Assembly (NCBI GenBank): GCA_024639905.1
Contig: JAHEGE010000005.1
Span: 1-64,000 of the forward strand
Direction: 5' to 3'
From: Gammaproteobacteria bacterium
GTDB lineage: Bacteria > Pseudomonadota > Gammaproteobacteria > Pseudomonadales > Pseudohongiellaceae
Length of the DNA stretch: 64,000 nt
Part shown: in pieces, positions 52,781 through 63,776 of the stretch
Position numbering within the stretch: the stretch's first letter is position 1
Layout of the letters: the number at the start of each line of letters is the position of its first letter
Position numbers and translations under genes: made by a program
Notes under the pieces: generated by a model
Told to the model about the DNA's origin: nothing
What the model saw: the letters and a program-made list of their open reading frames with translations, nothing else
The model's database searches: none

Positions 52781-55378
52781 CTACAGCCTCTCGGCAACCC
52801 ATGCCTCGGCGCTCGCGACGGCTGCTGGCGCCGCCTCGCAGTCGCTACCGCCCGCCATCGCCATATCGGGACGACCGCCGCCCTTACCGCCTACTTGCAG
52901 CGCGATCATATTAGCCAGCTCACCCGCCTTCACTTTATCTGTCAGATCTTTGCTGACGCCAGCAACGATACTGACCTTGCCGCCTGCGATGCTCACTAAC
53001 AGAACGACGGAAGAGCCGAGTTTGTTCTTGAGCTGGTCTACCGTGTCACGCAGCGCCTTCGGATCGAATCCCTCCACGACACTGGCGAGCAGTTTAATAC
53101 CGGCAAGGTCTTTAGCCTGAGAAGCCAGGTCACTGCCTGCACTCGCTGCGAGCTTAGACTTAAGTTGCTCGAGCTCTTTTTCGAGCGCGCGGTGTGCAGC
53201 ATTCATCTGCTTCACACGTTCAACTAGATCGTCTTGGTTAGACTTGACGAGATCGCACACCTGTCGCAGCGTCTGCTCTTCGCGCGCCACTAACGCCAAG
53301 GCGCCCTGCCCCGTCACCGCCTCGATACGGCGTACGCCGGAGGAGATACCCGACTCGCTAGTGATCTTAAACAGGCCAATATCGCCGGTACGTTCGACGT
53401 GGGTGCCGCCACAGAACTCGATGGAGAATTTGCCGCCCATGCTCACCACGCGCACTTCGTCGCCATATTTTTCGCCGAACAGCGCCATCGCACCACGCTG
53501 CTGTGCAGCTTCCAGCGCCATGACTTCTTTTGCGACCGCTGAGTTCTTGAGGATTTCTGCGTTCACGGCAGACTCTATCGCCGCGATTTCATCGGCGGTC
53601 ATTGGCGCCGAATGCGAAAAATCAAAGCGCAGCCGCGAGGCGTCCACCAGCGATCCTTTCTGGGTCACATGCTCGCCGAGCTGGGCACGCAATGCCGCGT
53701 GCATCAGGTGAGTGGCTGAGTGATTTAGGGTGATCGCTCGACGCTCGTTGCCATCGACTTGCGCCTCGAGACTCGCCCCTATTTTCAGCTTACCGACAAC
53801 CAGCTCGCCCACGTGCAGTAATACATCGTTCTGTTTCTGGGTATCGTCGACACGAAATTCGACGCCCTCGGCAAACAGCGTACCGCTGTCGCCAACCTGC
53901 CCGCCCGATTCGCCATAGAACGGAGATGACGAGAGGACTAGCGTCGCCGACTGGCCCGCTGCGATCTCTTGAACTGGCTCTCCGTCGACATAGATCGCAT
54001 TCACCGCACCTTCGGCAGACAACGCTTCATAGCCCAGAAAGTCGGTTACCGCGACGCCATCCAATTCGAGCTTATCCGCAGCCGAGAAGTTACCTGCCGC
54101 GCGCGCCTGTTCCCGTTGCACCTGCATCGCTGCTTCAAAGCCTTCCATGTCGAGCGTCAGCTCACTCTCACGCGCCACGTCTGCGGTGAGATCGACAGGG
54201 AAGCCGTAAGTATCATAGAGCTTAAACACCGTATCGCCGGGCAGGACATTGCCTTTCAAGCCCGCGATCGCCTTCTCGAGAATCACCATCCCGTTCTCGA
54301 GGGTGCGCGCAAACTGCTTCTCTTCATCCCGCAGCGCCTTCTCGACAATCGACTGCTTCGTGACGAGTTCAGGATAGGCCTCGCCCATGACCTTGACCAA
54401 GGCGGCGACGATCTTGTAGAAGAACACTTCTTTCACGCCGAGCTGATAACCATGCCTTACTGCGCGGCGCACGATGCGCCGCAGCACATAGCCTCGCCCC
54501 TCGTTGGATGGCAGCACGCCGTCGACGATCAAGAAGGAACAAGAGCGGATGTGATCCGCAATCACTCTTAAGGAATTATTCGTGAGGTCCTTAACGCCGG
54601 TAATCGCCGCTATGTCGGTGAGCAGCGATTGGAAAAGATCTATCTCGTAGTTGCTGTGAACGTGCTGCATTACCGCAGCAACGCGCTCGAGACCAGCGCC
54701 GGTATCCACCGACGGTTTAGGTAATGGCGTGAGCGTGCCATCGGCCTTGCGCTCGTACTGCATAAAGACGAGATTCCAGATTTCAATGTAGCGGTCGCCG
54801 TCTTCGTCTGGGCTCCCCGGAGGGCCGCCGAACACGTCTTCACCGTGGTCGTAGAAAATCTCGGAACACGGACCGCAGGGACCGGTATCGCCCATGGCCC
54901 AAAAATTGTCTTTCTCACCTAGACGCGAGAAGCGCGTGGGATCGATCTTCATCTCGTCCAGCCACAAGGCAGCGGCTTCGTCGTCGTCTTGATAGACGGT
55001 GACCCACAACTTCTCTGCGGGCAAACCAAGTTCCACGGTGAGAAATTCCCACGCGTATTTGATGGCTTCGCGCTTGAAGTAATCGCCAAATGAGAAGTTG
55101 CCGAGCATCTCGAAGAAGGTGTGATGGCGTGCCGTATAGCCTACATTCTCGAGGTCATTGTGTTTGCCGCCCGCACGCACGCAGCGCTGAGAACTGGTCG
55201 CTCTGTTGACCGCGCGCACCTCTTCACCCAAGAACGCCTCTTTAAACTGCACCATACCAGCATTGGTAAATAACAGCGTTGGGTCATTGCCCGGCACAAG
55301 GGAGCTACTCGGCACAATCTCGTGACCGCGGTCGGCGAAGAACTGGAGGAATTTTTGGCGGATCTCGGCGCTTTTCAT
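52781..55378 (-). CDS. alaS: Alanine-tRNA ligase
   Basis: A 865-residue enzyme of the usual AlaRS size. Catalytic class II core in residues 1-230 ([33 protein letters not shown]), the tRNA-binding region after it, the editing domain with [19 protein letters not shown] and [15 protein letters not shown] zinc-site residues, and a C-terminal DHHA1-type domain. The ATG at 55378 was chosen by homology; the longer frame lies in the leader. Confidence 0.97.
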   Translation of the reverse strand: MKSAEIRQKFLQFFADRGHEIVPSSSLVPGNDPTLLFTNAGMVQFKEAFLGEEVRAVNRATSSQRCVRAGGKHNDLENVGYTARHHTFFEMLGNFSFGDYFKREAIKYAWEFLTVELGLPAEKLWVTVYQDDDEAAALWLDEMKIDPTRFSRLGEKDNFWAMGDTGPCGPCSEIFYDHGEDVFGGPPGSPDEDGDRYIEIWNLVFMQYERKADGTLTPLPKPSVDTGAGLERVAAVMQHVHSNYEIDLFQSLLTDIAAITGVKDLTNNSLRVIADHIRSCSFLIVDGVLPSNEGRGYVLRRIVRRAVRHGYQLGVKEVFFYKIVAALVKVMGEAYPELVTKQSIVEKALRDEEKQFARTLENGMVILEKAIAGLKGNVLPGDTVFKLYDTYGFPVDLTADVARESELTLDMEGFEAAMQVQREQARAAGNFSAADKLELDGVAVTDFLGYEALSAEGAVNAIYVDGEPVQEIAAGQSATLVLSSSPFYGESGGQVGDSGTLFAEGVEFRVDDTQKQNDVLLHVGELVVGKLKIGASLEAQVDGNERRAITLNHSATHLMHAALRAQLGEHVTQKGSLVDASRLRFDFSHSAPMTADEIAAIESAVNAEILKNSAVAKEVMALEAAQQRGAMALFGEKYGDEVRVVSMGGKFSIEFCGGTHVERTGDIGLFKITSESGISSGVRRIEAVTGQGALALVAREEQTLRQVCDLVKSNQDDLVERVKQMNAAHRALEKELEQLKSKLAASAGSDLASQAKDLAGIKLLASVVEGFDPKALRDTVDQLKNKLGSSVVLLVSIAGGKVSIVAGVSKDLTDKVKAGELANMIALQVGGKGGGRPDMAMAGGSDCEAAPAAVASAEAWVAERL

Positions 55379-55462
55379 AATCTCAACTTTTCGGCGTGGT
55401 TTTGGGCTCGAGTCCCAAACCGGCGCGCGTTGTGCCGAGCTTGAGGATCTCAAAAGGCGGAG

Positions 55463-55468
55463 ATTATA
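55463..55468 (-). promoter_or_regulatory. -10 element of the alaS promoter
   Basis: A perfect TATAAT on the minus strand with no clear -35. The start site would be near 55456, about 78 nt before the alaS ATG. Confidence 0.5.
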
Positions 55469-55489
55469 ACGCCTAGTGCCAGGCTTTTC

Positions 55490-56608
55490 CTAGGCGTCGC
55501 CACCCTGCCGTCCGAGCAGCGCCGCTGCATTAGGCTTGAACTCGAAGTCGTCGATTAGCTCATCCGCCGGCACCCGCAGCTTGCCATCGCTGCTGAGGAT
55601 AACCGCGATGGCGCGCGTCTGAGGGAAGTGACTCAAGATAATGGTGAGGATGATAAGGAATGGCACGCACAGGAACATGCCCGGCACGCCCCAGATATAG
55701 CCCCACAGGCCTAGATTGAGCAGGATAACGATGGGGCTAAGGTTAAACGAGCTCCCCATCAGTCGAGGTTCGAGGATATTGCCAATCGCCACCTGTAACG
55801 CGCCAATGCCGGCAAGCACCAACAGGAAGAGCGTATAGCCGTCCGACTGCGCCAACGCGATCATGGCTGGGAAGACCGTCGCGACGATGGAGCCCACGGT
55901 AGGGATAAAGTTAAGCAGGAAGATCAACAGCCCCCAAACGCCGGCGAAGTCGACATCGACGGCGCGCATGAAGAGGTAACTCAGGATGCCGGTTAGCGAG
56001 CTGGTGAACATCTTAATGCTAATGTATTTCTGAATATCGTTGCGTACCCGATCGATAATTTTGCGCACATCGCCTTCTTGCCCGCTCGCGCCGAAAAGCG
56101 CCGAGATCTTATCGTCGAATTTGCCCTGCTCGAGAAACAGAAACAGCACATAGATGGCAATCAAGCCGCCGCTCGCGAGGATGCCTGCAAAAGATGACGC
56201 AAGCGAGGTCGCATAGGCTGGGAGATCGATGAGCTCGGTAATCATCGGCATCAGGCCACGCTCTTGGTAGGCAGCCATGTCGAGGAAAGGGAGGTTTTCG
56301 AGGCGCACGGTAAGGTTGGCTTGATAGGTTGGGATTACCCGCATGACCTCATTGAAGCGCCCGCCGAGAAAACCGCCTATGCCCCAAAGGGTGCCGCCGA
56401 AGGTTAGTAGCGACAGGCTTAGCGTCACCGCCCTTGGCAATTCCCGATCGCCGAGGCGGAGACGGGAGAACTGCGCAGCGAGCGTGTTAATGAGATACCA
56501 AATCGCGATCGCTATCACGAGTGGGAGCAGCAACGCTTCACCGACGATAAGCAGGTAAAACACGAGTACGACCGCGAGCACTGTCGTCGCGTAGCCTGGA
56601 ACCTTCAT
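55490..56608 (-). CDS. AI-2E family (PerM-type) membrane protein
   Basis: A 372-residue inner-membrane protein with about eight hydrophobic segments, starting VLAVVLVFYLLIVGEALLLPLVIAIAIWYL. NFIPTVGSIVATVFPAMIALAQ and GNILEPRLMGSSFNLSPIVILLNL are characteristic of the AI-2E/PerM (DUF20) family. Some relatives export autoinducer-2 or act as permeases; most are uncharacterised, so the substrate is unknown. The C-terminal ~40 residues are cytoplasmic. It is upstream of alaS on the same strand. Confidence 0.88.
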   Translation of the reverse strand: MKVPGYATTVLAVVLVFYLLIVGEALLLPLVIAIAIWYLINTLAAQFSRLRLGDRELPRAVTLSLSLLTFGGTLWGIGGFLGGRFNEVMRVIPTYQANLTVRLENLPFLDMAAYQERGLMPMITELIDLPAYATSLASSFAGILASGGLIAIYVLFLFLEQGKFDDKISALFGASGQEGDVRKIIDRVRNDIQKYISIKMFTSSLTGILSYLFMRAVDVDFAGVWGLLIFLLNFIPTVGSIVATVFPAMIALAQSDGYTLFLLVLAGIGALQVAIGNILEPRLMGSSFNLSPIVILLNLGLWGYIWGVPGMFLCVPFLIILTIILSHFPQTRAIAVILSSDGKLRVPADELIDDFEFKPNAAALLGRQGGDA

Positions 56609-56735
56609 ACCATTCTCTCCGGGTCATCCTTGTAATAATCGCTGCAGATGAGATTAACACACTGACTCGGTTCCGGTATGCCCCGCTGAGATCTCTTGGC
56701 GCGGGTCATTTACTGCCCTCGTCCCTCCGCATAGA

Positions 56736-57584
56736 ATGCAATCACAACACGGATGGGGTTCTCCTTTGCACGACGACACGATACAAGACGACTCTGCGAC
56801 GCACCCGGCGCACACCGCTCTCAGCTCTCACAGCCGGTTTAGCGTCGTTGCAGCGAGCGACTGCGGGCGCCGACGCAAGGTCAACCAAGACCGCTACTTC
56901 GCCGACACACACGCCGGCGTCATCGTGCTGGCCGATGGCATGGGAGGACACAATTCCGGCGAACTCGCCGCACAGATTGCCGTCGATGGCGTCTCCTCGC
57001 GGCTCATGCAGCGCGCCGCAGCTGGCAGTGATAAAGCCAGAAACGATGACCTGCCCATCGCCTCACTCCTCACGCAGGCCCTCGACGAGGCGAACGCTGA
57101 CATCTTCACACGCGGACAAGACGCAGAACACAAAGGCATGGGCACCACGGCGATAGCCGCCCTGCTTAACGGTGCGACGCTGCATGCTGCCCACGTGGGC
57201 GATTCGCGTCTTTACCTCTACCGCCGGGGCGAACTCCAACAGCTCAGCCGCGACCATAGCCGCCTGCAAGAACTCATCGACGAAGGCTTCTTTACCGTCA
57301 GGGATTCACGGCGCTCTGGGATCGGCCATGTCCTCACCCGCGCACTCGGCAATGCGGCCTCCGTGTCAAGCGATGCCATTGAGTGTGAGCTGGAGGACGA
57401 AGATGTGTTGCTGTTCTGCAGTGACGGGCTTAGCGACTTGGTCGATGACTGGCAGATCACCGACACCTTGGGCGAATGTCGAGGCGACCTAGCAAGGACG
57501 TGCAGGAAACTCATAGACCATGCGAACAGAAACGGCGGCACCGACAACATCACCGCCGTGCTCGCCCGTTACGAAGACGCCTAG
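56736..57584 (+). CDS. PP2C-type serine/threonine protein phosphatase
   Basis: A 282-residue PP2C-family phosphatase (PrpC/Stp-like). Metal- and phosphate-binding motifs appear in order: ASDCGRRRKVNQDRYF, VLADGMGGHNSGELAA, GMGTTAIAAL, AAHVGDSRLYLYR, VLTRALG, LLFCSDGLSDLV and GGTDNITAVLAR. These dephosphorylate substrates of bacterial Ser/Thr kinases, but no kinase gene is next to it. The first ~30 residues precede the domain and lack a good ribosome binding site, so the exact start is uncertain. Confidence 0.87.
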   Translation: MQSQHGWGSPLHDDTIQDDSATHPAHTALSSHSRFSVVAASDCGRRRKVNQDRYFADTHAGVIVLADGMGGHNSGELAAQIAVDGVSSRLMQRAAAGSDKARNDDLPIASLLTQALDEANADIFTRGQDAEHKGMGTTAIAALLNGATLHAAHVGDSRLYLYRRGELQQLSRDHSRLQELIDEGFFTVRDSRRSGIGHVLTRALGNAASVSSDAIECELEDEDVLLFCSDGLSDLVDDWQITDTLGECRGDLARTCRKLIDHANRNGGTDNITAVLARYEDA

Positions 57585-57594
57585 CGAGCGATAA

Positions 57595-60510
57595 TCACAC
57601 GCCCTCGAATGCGGCGATGACGCTACCCGGGGTAAGAATCTGTGGCAAGATTTGCGGCTCGCCCTCGCGCGGGTAGAGCAGGTAAAGCGGCACCGAAGGT
57701 CTGTTGAATCGCTCGAGCACCGCGGTAATTTCTGGGTCTTCGTTAGTCCAATCCCCTTTCAAGTACGTGATGTCGTTATCGATTAACGCCTGTTTAACAC
57801 CTTCACCACTCAACGTCGTCTGCTCGTTGGCAAGACAGGTGATACACCAGTCGGCTGTCATGTTGATAAACACCGGCTTGCCCTGCGCGCGCAGTTCATC
57901 GAAGCGCGCCGTAGAGTAAGCCTCGAAATTACTCGCGCTGATTTGATTCCCGTCGGCATCGAACTGCACCACGGATTCGGCACGGGACTGGGTCTGTAAG
58001 AATGGCGTCTGCATGAGATAAAGCGCGAAGCCTAGGGCACTGATCAACACAGCGTAATTCAGCGCTAGCGCAACGCCGCTCATGCTAAAGCGTCTCTGGT
58101 ACAGCCATGCCGCGAAGGCGAGCACCACGCAGGCGCCGAGCACGAGGGTCATCCCCATCACGCCCACCTGATTGCCCAAGACCCACAGGAAGAACAGCGC
58201 AGAGGCGTAAAGCGGGAATGCCATAAACTGCTTGAAGGTTTCCATCCACTGACCAGGCCTAGGCAAGAAACGCGACAGCACCGGCACATAGGACAGCAAT
58301 AAAATAGGCGCCGCCATACCCAAGCCTAGCGCAACGAATACGAGCATAGCGATGGCCCACGGCTGAGTGAGCGCAAAACCGAGCGCTGGCCCCATAAACG
58401 GTGCAGTGCACGGCGTCGCTACGGTGGTTGCCAACACGCCGGTAAAGAATGAGCCCTTGTAGCCTTCTTTGTTGGCTAGATTGCCGCCCATACCCATGAG
58501 GCTGGTGCCGATTTCGAACACGCCAGACAAGCTTAACGCCAGCATGAAGAAAATATAGACGATAAGCGCGAGGAACCACGGCTGCTGAAACTGGAACGCC
58601 CAACCGATACGCTCGCCGCCGGCGCGCAATACGATAAGTACCGTTGCCAAGGCAACGAAGGCGATCACCACCCCCGCGGTATAAGCGAGCCCGTCCATGC
58701 GCTGCGTGTGTGCCGCTGCGCCGGCGTTCTTCGCAAGGCTCAGCGCTTTCATCGACAGCACGGGGAACACGCAAGGCATGAGGTTGAGTATGAGGCCACC
58801 GAGGAACGCAAAAGCGACATAAAGAAGAACCCCGCCGCCGTCATCCGATCGCGAAGCCGCCGCGGCCGGCGCGAGCGACAGGTCGCTCACGGCGACCGCT
58901 GGATTAGCAAAATCGTAAGCCGTGCGAACGCCCTCGGCATCTTCTAGCACCAAGACGCCATAAACCTCGCTTAGGTCGTCGAGCATGCGCCGCGGCTGCG
59001 CGTGGGTGATCTGCAGAAGCGTCGGACTTAGAGTGACATCGCGCAGTGGCCCGGGCTTTATGACGCGGCGCTTCTCAGGGAAGAAGAAGGCATCGGTTGC
59101 GCCGTCAAAGAGGCCGCTTGCCGATGAGAAGCCAAGGCTTACGCGTTCGCCCGCCGCTACGATGCTTTGTTCGATGTCATGTTCGGGATTGGGCAATTGC
59201 GCACGAGCGCTCGCGAAGAGCGGCGCGGTGCGAGCATCGAGCTGCTCGGTTGCCGCCACCGGCAGAGTGATGTCCAAGCGCTGCTCGCCGGGAATACAAA
59301 TTTGCTCGCACACGTTCCAGAAAGCCGTGGCTGACAACGTTGCGGTGTCTTCACTGTAGCCGACCGGAAGAGTCACGGCGATGGGCAGAACGACTTCCTG
59401 TTCATAGCCAAAATTCACTAAATCAGTTTCGTAGAACGGTAGCCAGTGCGGTGCAGGAAACTGCAGTTCGCCGAGGCGAGTGCCGGCAGGTGCTTGCCAG
59501 TCGCTGAGCGTGGTCGGCTCGCCACTGTCGCCGCCCATTTTCCAATAGGTATGCCAGTGCTGCGCGGGAGTGAGGCGCAGCCCTAGCCACTGTGTTGTTC
59601 CCGGCACGAGTGTCGTCGACTCGCTGAGCAGCTCGACTTCGATACGATTGTCCCACGCCTCGGGTGAACGCTGGGCGTTTAGCTCAAAGCCCTGCAACTG
59701 GCCCTCAGCATCGATAAAAGCCAACAAACCATCGAGTTCGGCGCGCGCAGGATCAAAGCGGCGATGCTGCTCGGTGCTAATCTGCATCCGCTCGCCATCG
59801 AACATGACCTCGCGCACCGGGGCGTATTTCATCACGCGCTTTTCGAGCGGGAAGAACCACGCCTCGTCCGCCTCGGTGAAACGGGTATCCGGCGCTTCTA
59901 TCATCACATTGACGCGGCCGTCATGGGCATTAAACGTCGCTACTAGATCGTGTTCCCCCGCGGCTGAAGGCAGGCTTGCCCGCGCCTGAGCGAAGCCCTC
60001 GCGCCAGCGCACATCCGTGTCCAGCTCGGAGGCCACCGGCAGCGTTAACGAGAATTCTGCCGCGCCAGGAATGCAAATCTCATCGCAGACCTGCCAATCG
60101 ATTTGCGTGGCGAGATTGAAAGACGAATCCGCGTAATCGGCCGGCACGGTTACCGGCAGCGGGAGGAAGACTTCCCGCTTGTAGGTGAAAGTCACCAGAT
60201 CACTGCCAGGGAAAGGCGTCCATTCCGGAATGGGCCAGAGGATGTCGCCGGCAGCGGCGCCGGCAGGTAGGCGCCACTCGCTTGTGCTCGTCGCCTCCCC
60301 GCTGTCGCCACCGAATTGCCAGTATGTATGCCAATGCTCGATGGGCTTTAAGCGAATCGCAAGCCACAGCGTCTCGCCGGGCACCACGTTTAGCGACTCG
60401 GCAACGAGCTCAACTTCGATCTGATCGGTGCTATGCACCTGTCCGAGAGCAGGCAAATAAAGAAGAGAAATACAAATAGCTATCAGATGCTTATTGAATA
60501 CTCTTAACAT
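57595..60510 (-). CDS. DsbD/ScsB-like thiol:disulfide interchange protein with duplicated N-terminal domain
   Basis: A 971-residue exported membrane protein, much longer than the usual ~600-700. Signal peptide 1-23, then two tandem copies of the DsbD-N-like domain (about 31-285 and 289-545). Each has HWHTYW, a DSGE motif and a Cys pair (C142/C146 and C401/C405, CDEICIPG and CEQICIPG). The DsbD membrane domain follows (about 555-835) with C580 (NLMPCVFP) and C701 (ATPCTAPF), and a C-terminal thioredoxin domain with WCITC (C889/C892). It should pass cytoplasmic reducing power to periplasmic thiols. The duplication is clear in the sequence; its purpose is unknown. Confidence 0.88.
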   Translation of the reverse strand: MLRVFNKHLIAICISLLYLPALGQVHSTDQIEVELVAESLNVVPGETLWLAIRLKPIEHWHTYWQFGGDSGEATSTSEWRLPAGAAAGDILWPIPEWTPFPGSDLVTFTYKREVFLPLPVTVPADYADSSFNLATQIDWQVCDEICIPGAAEFSLTLPVASELDTDVRWREGFAQARASLPSAAGEHDLVATFNAHDGRVNVMIEAPDTRFTEADEAWFFPLEKRVMKYAPVREVMFDGERMQISTEQHRRFDPARAELDGLLAFIDAEGQLQGFELNAQRSPEAWDNRIEVELLSESTTLVPGTTQWLGLRLTPAQHWHTYWKMGGDSGEPTTLSDWQAPAGTRLGELQFPAPHWLPFYETDLVNFGYEQEVVLPIAVTLPVGYSEDTATLSATAFWNVCEQICIPGEQRLDITLPVAATEQLDARTAPLFASARAQLPNPEHDIEQSIVAAGERVSLGFSSASGLFDGATDAFFFPEKRRVIKPGPLRDVTLSPTLLQITHAQPRRMLDDLSEVYGVLVLEDAEGVRTAYDFANPAVAVSDLSLAPAAAASRSDDGGGVLLYVAFAFLGGLILNLMPCVFPVLSMKALSLAKNAGAAAHTQRMDGLAYTAGVVIAFVALATVLIVLRAGGERIGWAFQFQQPWFLALIVYIFFMLALSLSGVFEIGTSLMGMGGNLANKEGYKGSFFTGVLATTVATPCTAPFMGPALGFALTQPWAIAMLVFVALGLGMAAPILLLSYVPVLSRFLPRPGQWMETFKQFMAFPLYASALFFLWVLGNQVGVMGMTLVLGACVVLAFAAWLYQRRFSMSGVALALNYAVLISALGFALYLMQTPFLQTQSRAESVVQFDADGNQISASNFEAYSTARFDELRAQGKPVFINMTADWCITCLANEQTTLSGEGVKQALIDNDITYLKGDWTNEDPEITAVLERFNRPSVPLYLLYPREGEPQILPQILTPGSVIAAFEGV

Positions 60511-60609
60511 TTTACTTCCTATTAATTTAAAGGGTGCGGAAAGCGACTACCGCGACTCTCCAAGGTAACAAATACGCTGGCCACTGTCATTTCAGACCGC
60601 CGGCTTGAT

Positions 60610-62352
60610 CTAGGCACTACCGAGCAGGTGCTCCACCATGAGCTGCAGAGTCGTGTTGCCCCTGAACTCGTTAATGCTGAGCCTGTAGGCAAGCTCGATC
60701 TCACGCGCCTCTGGTGCCGGCCAGTCTTCGGCGCTCACTCCAAAGGCGATAGCGTCGATAACGGTCTGCGGGTCGCCGAGTGGGCTTAACACCATCTTCA
60801 GATGATTTTCGCCGAGCCTGCGCTGCTGCACTAGGTGAAACCGGCCATGGAAACTCGGCTCGGGAAACGCCTGCCCCCAAGGCCCCGCGTCTGCGAGTGC
60901 CGCAGCGTTGGCCAGTGTCAGCTCCGAGGCTGCAAGCTCACCATCGCTCACTATCGTCGCCTGCAAGAGCTCGGGGCTTAACACCCGCGCCGCTTCGGCG
61001 GCGAATTCAGCCGCGAAACGATCGAAGTTTTCGCGGCTAAGGCTCAAGCCGGCGGCCATGGCATGCCCGCCGAATTTACTAATCAAACCGGGATTACGGG
61101 TAGCCACCGCATCTAGGGCATCGCGAATATGGAACCCGGGGATCGAGCGCGCCGAGCCCTTGAGCTCGGACTCGGGATTGCTCGATTCGGCCAAGGCAAA
61201 GGCGATTACCGGACGGTGACAGCGCTCCTTAATGCGCGAGGCGACAATACCAACAACACCCTGATGCCACTCCGGATCAAACAGGCTCAGCGCCGCAGGC
61301 AGGGCGTCGTCTTCTAACGGCATCTTGTCCACGAGCTCGAATGCCTGCTCGCGCATGCCGGCCTCGATGTCCCTGCGGTCTTTGTTCATGCCGTCGAGCT
61401 GCAGTGCGAGCGCGCTCGCCTCGCGCTCGGATAGCGTGAGCAGACACTCTATGCCGGTAGACATGTTGTCTAGTCGCCCAGCGGCATTGAGCCGCGGGCC
61501 GACGGCGAATCCAAGGTCGCTCGCCGCAAGGGTCGCGAAATTACGCTTAGCGAGGGTGAGTAGGCTGAGGATGCCTGGGCGCGCTCGCCCTGCCCTAATT
61601 CGGCGAATGCCTTCGCTCACTAAGATGCGATTATTGTGGTCGAGCGCAACGACATCAGCGACGGTGCCAAGCGCGACAAGATCTAACAACTCGGCGAGAT
61701 TGGGCTCGGCAATGCCCTTGCGTTTGAACCAACCACTCGCGCGCAGGCGTCGACGCAGGGCCAACATGACGTAAAAAATCACACCGACGCCGGCGATGCT
61801 TTTGCTTGCAAACTCACAGCCCGGCTGATTGGGGTTCACGATTGCCGCGGCGGCCGGTAATTCTTTACCCGGTAAGTGGTGATCGGTGACGAGGGTTTTA
61901 ATGCCGGCGGCGTTCGCGGCAGCCACGCCATCGATGCTGGAGATGCCATTATCGACGGTAATGATGAGATCCGGCTTCTTCGCCTTCGCCAATTCGACGA
62001 TCTCAGGAGTTAGCCCATAGCCGTATTCGAATCGATTCGGCACGATGTAGTCGACATGCGCGCAGCCGAATGCGCGCAGCGCCGTCATCGCAAGGGCGCA
62101 GCTCGTCGCGCCATCCGCATCGAAGTCTGCAACGATTAGCAGGCGCTGCGCAGACTCTAGCGCCTCTTCCAACAGCTCGACCGCGGCTGGCATGCCTTTA
62201 AGCGCATCAGGATCGATGAGTCTGGCGAGGGTAAGCTCAAGCTCTGCTGCATCGGTCAACCCACGTTGGGCGTAAATGCGGCGTACCAACGCGGGCAGAG
62301 AATCTGAGAAGGCGAGCCCGCTGGACTCCCTAACGACAAGCTGAGTCGCCAC
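60610..62352 (-). CDS. recJ: Single-stranded-DNA-specific exonuclease RecJ
   Basis: A 580-residue 5'-3' ssDNA exonuclease acting in recombination and mismatch repair. The DHH-family motifs are IVADFDADGATSCAL, IITVDNGISS and VTDHHLPGKELP, with the DHHA1 part GGHAMAAGLSLS. The likely start is GTG at 62352 (VATQLVVRESS), 5 bp after the thrC stop. The longer open frame to 62439 overlaps thrC and does not match the family N-terminus. The hom-thrC-recJ order matches Pseudomonas-type neighbourhoods. Confidence 0.92.
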   Translation of the reverse strand: MATQLVVRESSGLAFSDSLPALVRRIYAQRGLTDAAELELTLARLIDPDALKGMPAAVELLEEALESAQRLLIVADFDADGATSCALAMTALRAFGCAHVDYIVPNRFEYGYGLTPEIVELAKAKKPDLIITVDNGISSIDGVAAANAAGIKTLVTDHHLPGKELPAAAAIVNPNQPGCEFASKSIAGVGVIFYVMLALRRRLRASGWFKRKGIAEPNLAELLDLVALGTVADVVALDHNNRILVSEGIRRIRAGRARPGILSLLTLAKRNFATLAASDLGFAVGPRLNAAGRLDNMSTGIECLLTLSEREASALALQLDGMNKDRRDIEAGMREQAFELVDKMPLEDDALPAALSLFDPEWHQGVVGIVASRIKERCHRPVIAFALAESSNPESELKGSARSIPGFHIRDALDAVATRNPGLISKFGGHAMAAGLSLSRENFDRFAAEFAAEAARVLSPELLQATIVSDGELAASELTLANAAALADAGPWGQAFPEPSFHGRFHLVQQRRLGENHLKMVLSPLGDPQTVIDAIAFGVSAEDWPAPEAREIELAYRLSINEFRGNTTLQLMVEHLLGSA

Positions 62353-62356
62353 CGCG

Positions 62357-63751
62357 CTAGGACCGCGCGTGGGATTTAACGAAGTCGGTGACCGCCTCAA
62401 GCGAGTTGGCGACGACGCTAAACTGCTCCTCTCGCTCAAACAAGTCGGCGAGATGCTCAGGTAATGCGGGAGAGGCTAGTCCGGCGGCAGTAATCGCCTC
62501 GCTAAATTTAGCAGGATGGGCCGTGGCGAGGGTGATCATCGGGACCGCGCTATCTCGGCGAGTGCGACGCGCAGCTTCGACGCCGATCGCAGAATGGGGG
62601 TCGAGCAACATGCCGTTCTCGGCCTTGACGCTCGCAATCACTTCGCAGGTTGTGTCGTCGTCTACCGCGGCGCTGTCGAACATTGCCGCCACACGCTCCC
62701 AGCGAGCAGCAGGGACGCTCAGTAGGTCTTTGCCGGCATGCGCCATAAAGTCGGCCAGCGCAGCACCGTCGCGATCGTAGACATCGAATAGGTAGCGCTC
62801 GAAATTACTAGAAACCAGGATATCCATACTCGGCGAGTAGGTCTTGGCGAGCTCGGTCACTGAATAATCGTTGTGGGCAATGAAACGATGCAGGATGTCG
62901 TTCTTGTTAGTAGCAACGACCAGCTGGTCGATTGGCAGGCCCATCTGCTTAGCGAGATAGCCCGCGTAGATATCACCAAAATTGCCCGTAGGCACCGAGA
63001 ACGACACGGCCTTCTCCGGCCCGCCAAGGCGCAGCGCCGCCGAGAAATAGTAGACGATCTGCATAAGAATGCGCGCCCAGTTAATCGAGTTCACGGCGAC
63101 CAACTGCCTGTCTTCTGCAAGAAAACTTTGGTCGGCAAACGCCGCCTTCACGATGCGCTGGCAATCATCGAAATTGCCCTCGACTGCCAGGTTGAACACG
63201 TTATCGCCCTGCACAGTCGTCATCTGTTTGCGCTGCACGTCGGATACGCGGTTGTGCGGATGCAAGATAAAAATATCGACACGATCAGAGTGCCGGCAGC
63301 CTTCCAACGCAGCAGAGCCGGTGTCCCCCGACGTCGCGCCGAGAATGACGACACGCTTGTCGCGCTTAGTGAGGACGTAGTCGAGTAGACGCCCGAGTAC
63401 CTGCAACGCAAAGTCTTTGAAGGCGAGCGTGGGACCATGAAACAGCTCCAGCACGTATTCTTCGTTGCCAAGCGATTGAAGCGGCGCGACGTCGGCGTGA
63501 TTAAACTGAGCGTAGCTCGCCTCGATAATGGCACGCAGGTCGGCCGCAGGGATTTCATCACCAATAAACGGCGTGATGACCTTAAGCGCCAGCTCTGGAT
63601 AACTTAGCTCGCGCCAAGACGCGATCTCTTGCATCGAGTAGTGCGGTAATTCAGTAGGCACGTAGAGGCCGCCGTCGGGCGCGAGACCGGTGAGGAGAAC
63701 CTGTTCGAAGCTTTGTTCTGGGCAACCGCCGCGCGTGCTCTGGTATTTCAC
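62357..63751 (-). CDS. thrC: Threonine synthase
   Basis: A 464-residue PLP enzyme converting O-phosphohomoserine to threonine. MKYQSTRGGCPEQSFEQVLLTGLAPDGGLYVP at the start, HGPTLAFKDFALQVLG with the PLP lysine, ILGATSGDTGSAA, and SVPTGNFGDIYAGYLAK are typical of the longer thrC type. It follows hom by 25 bp and lies directly before recJ. Confidence 0.96.
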   Translation of the reverse strand: MKYQSTRGGCPEQSFEQVLLTGLAPDGGLYVPTELPHYSMQEIASWRELSYPELALKVITPFIGDEIPAADLRAIIEASYAQFNHADVAPLQSLGNEEYVLELFHGPTLAFKDFALQVLGRLLDYVLTKRDKRVVILGATSGDTGSAALEGCRHSDRVDIFILHPHNRVSDVQRKQMTTVQGDNVFNLAVEGNFDDCQRIVKAAFADQSFLAEDRQLVAVNSINWARILMQIVYYFSAALRLGGPEKAVSFSVPTGNFGDIYAGYLAKQMGLPIDQLVVATNKNDILHRFIAHNDYSVTELAKTYSPSMDILVSSNFERYLFDVYDRDGAALADFMAHAGKDLLSVPAARWERVAAMFDSAAVDDDTTCEVIASVKAENGMLLDPHSAIGVEAARRTRRDSAVPMITLATAHPAKFSEAITAAGLASPALPEHLADLFEREEQFSVVANSLEAVTDFVKSHARS

Positions 63752-63776
63752 GTTTACATCCTCTTAATTTGGGCGT

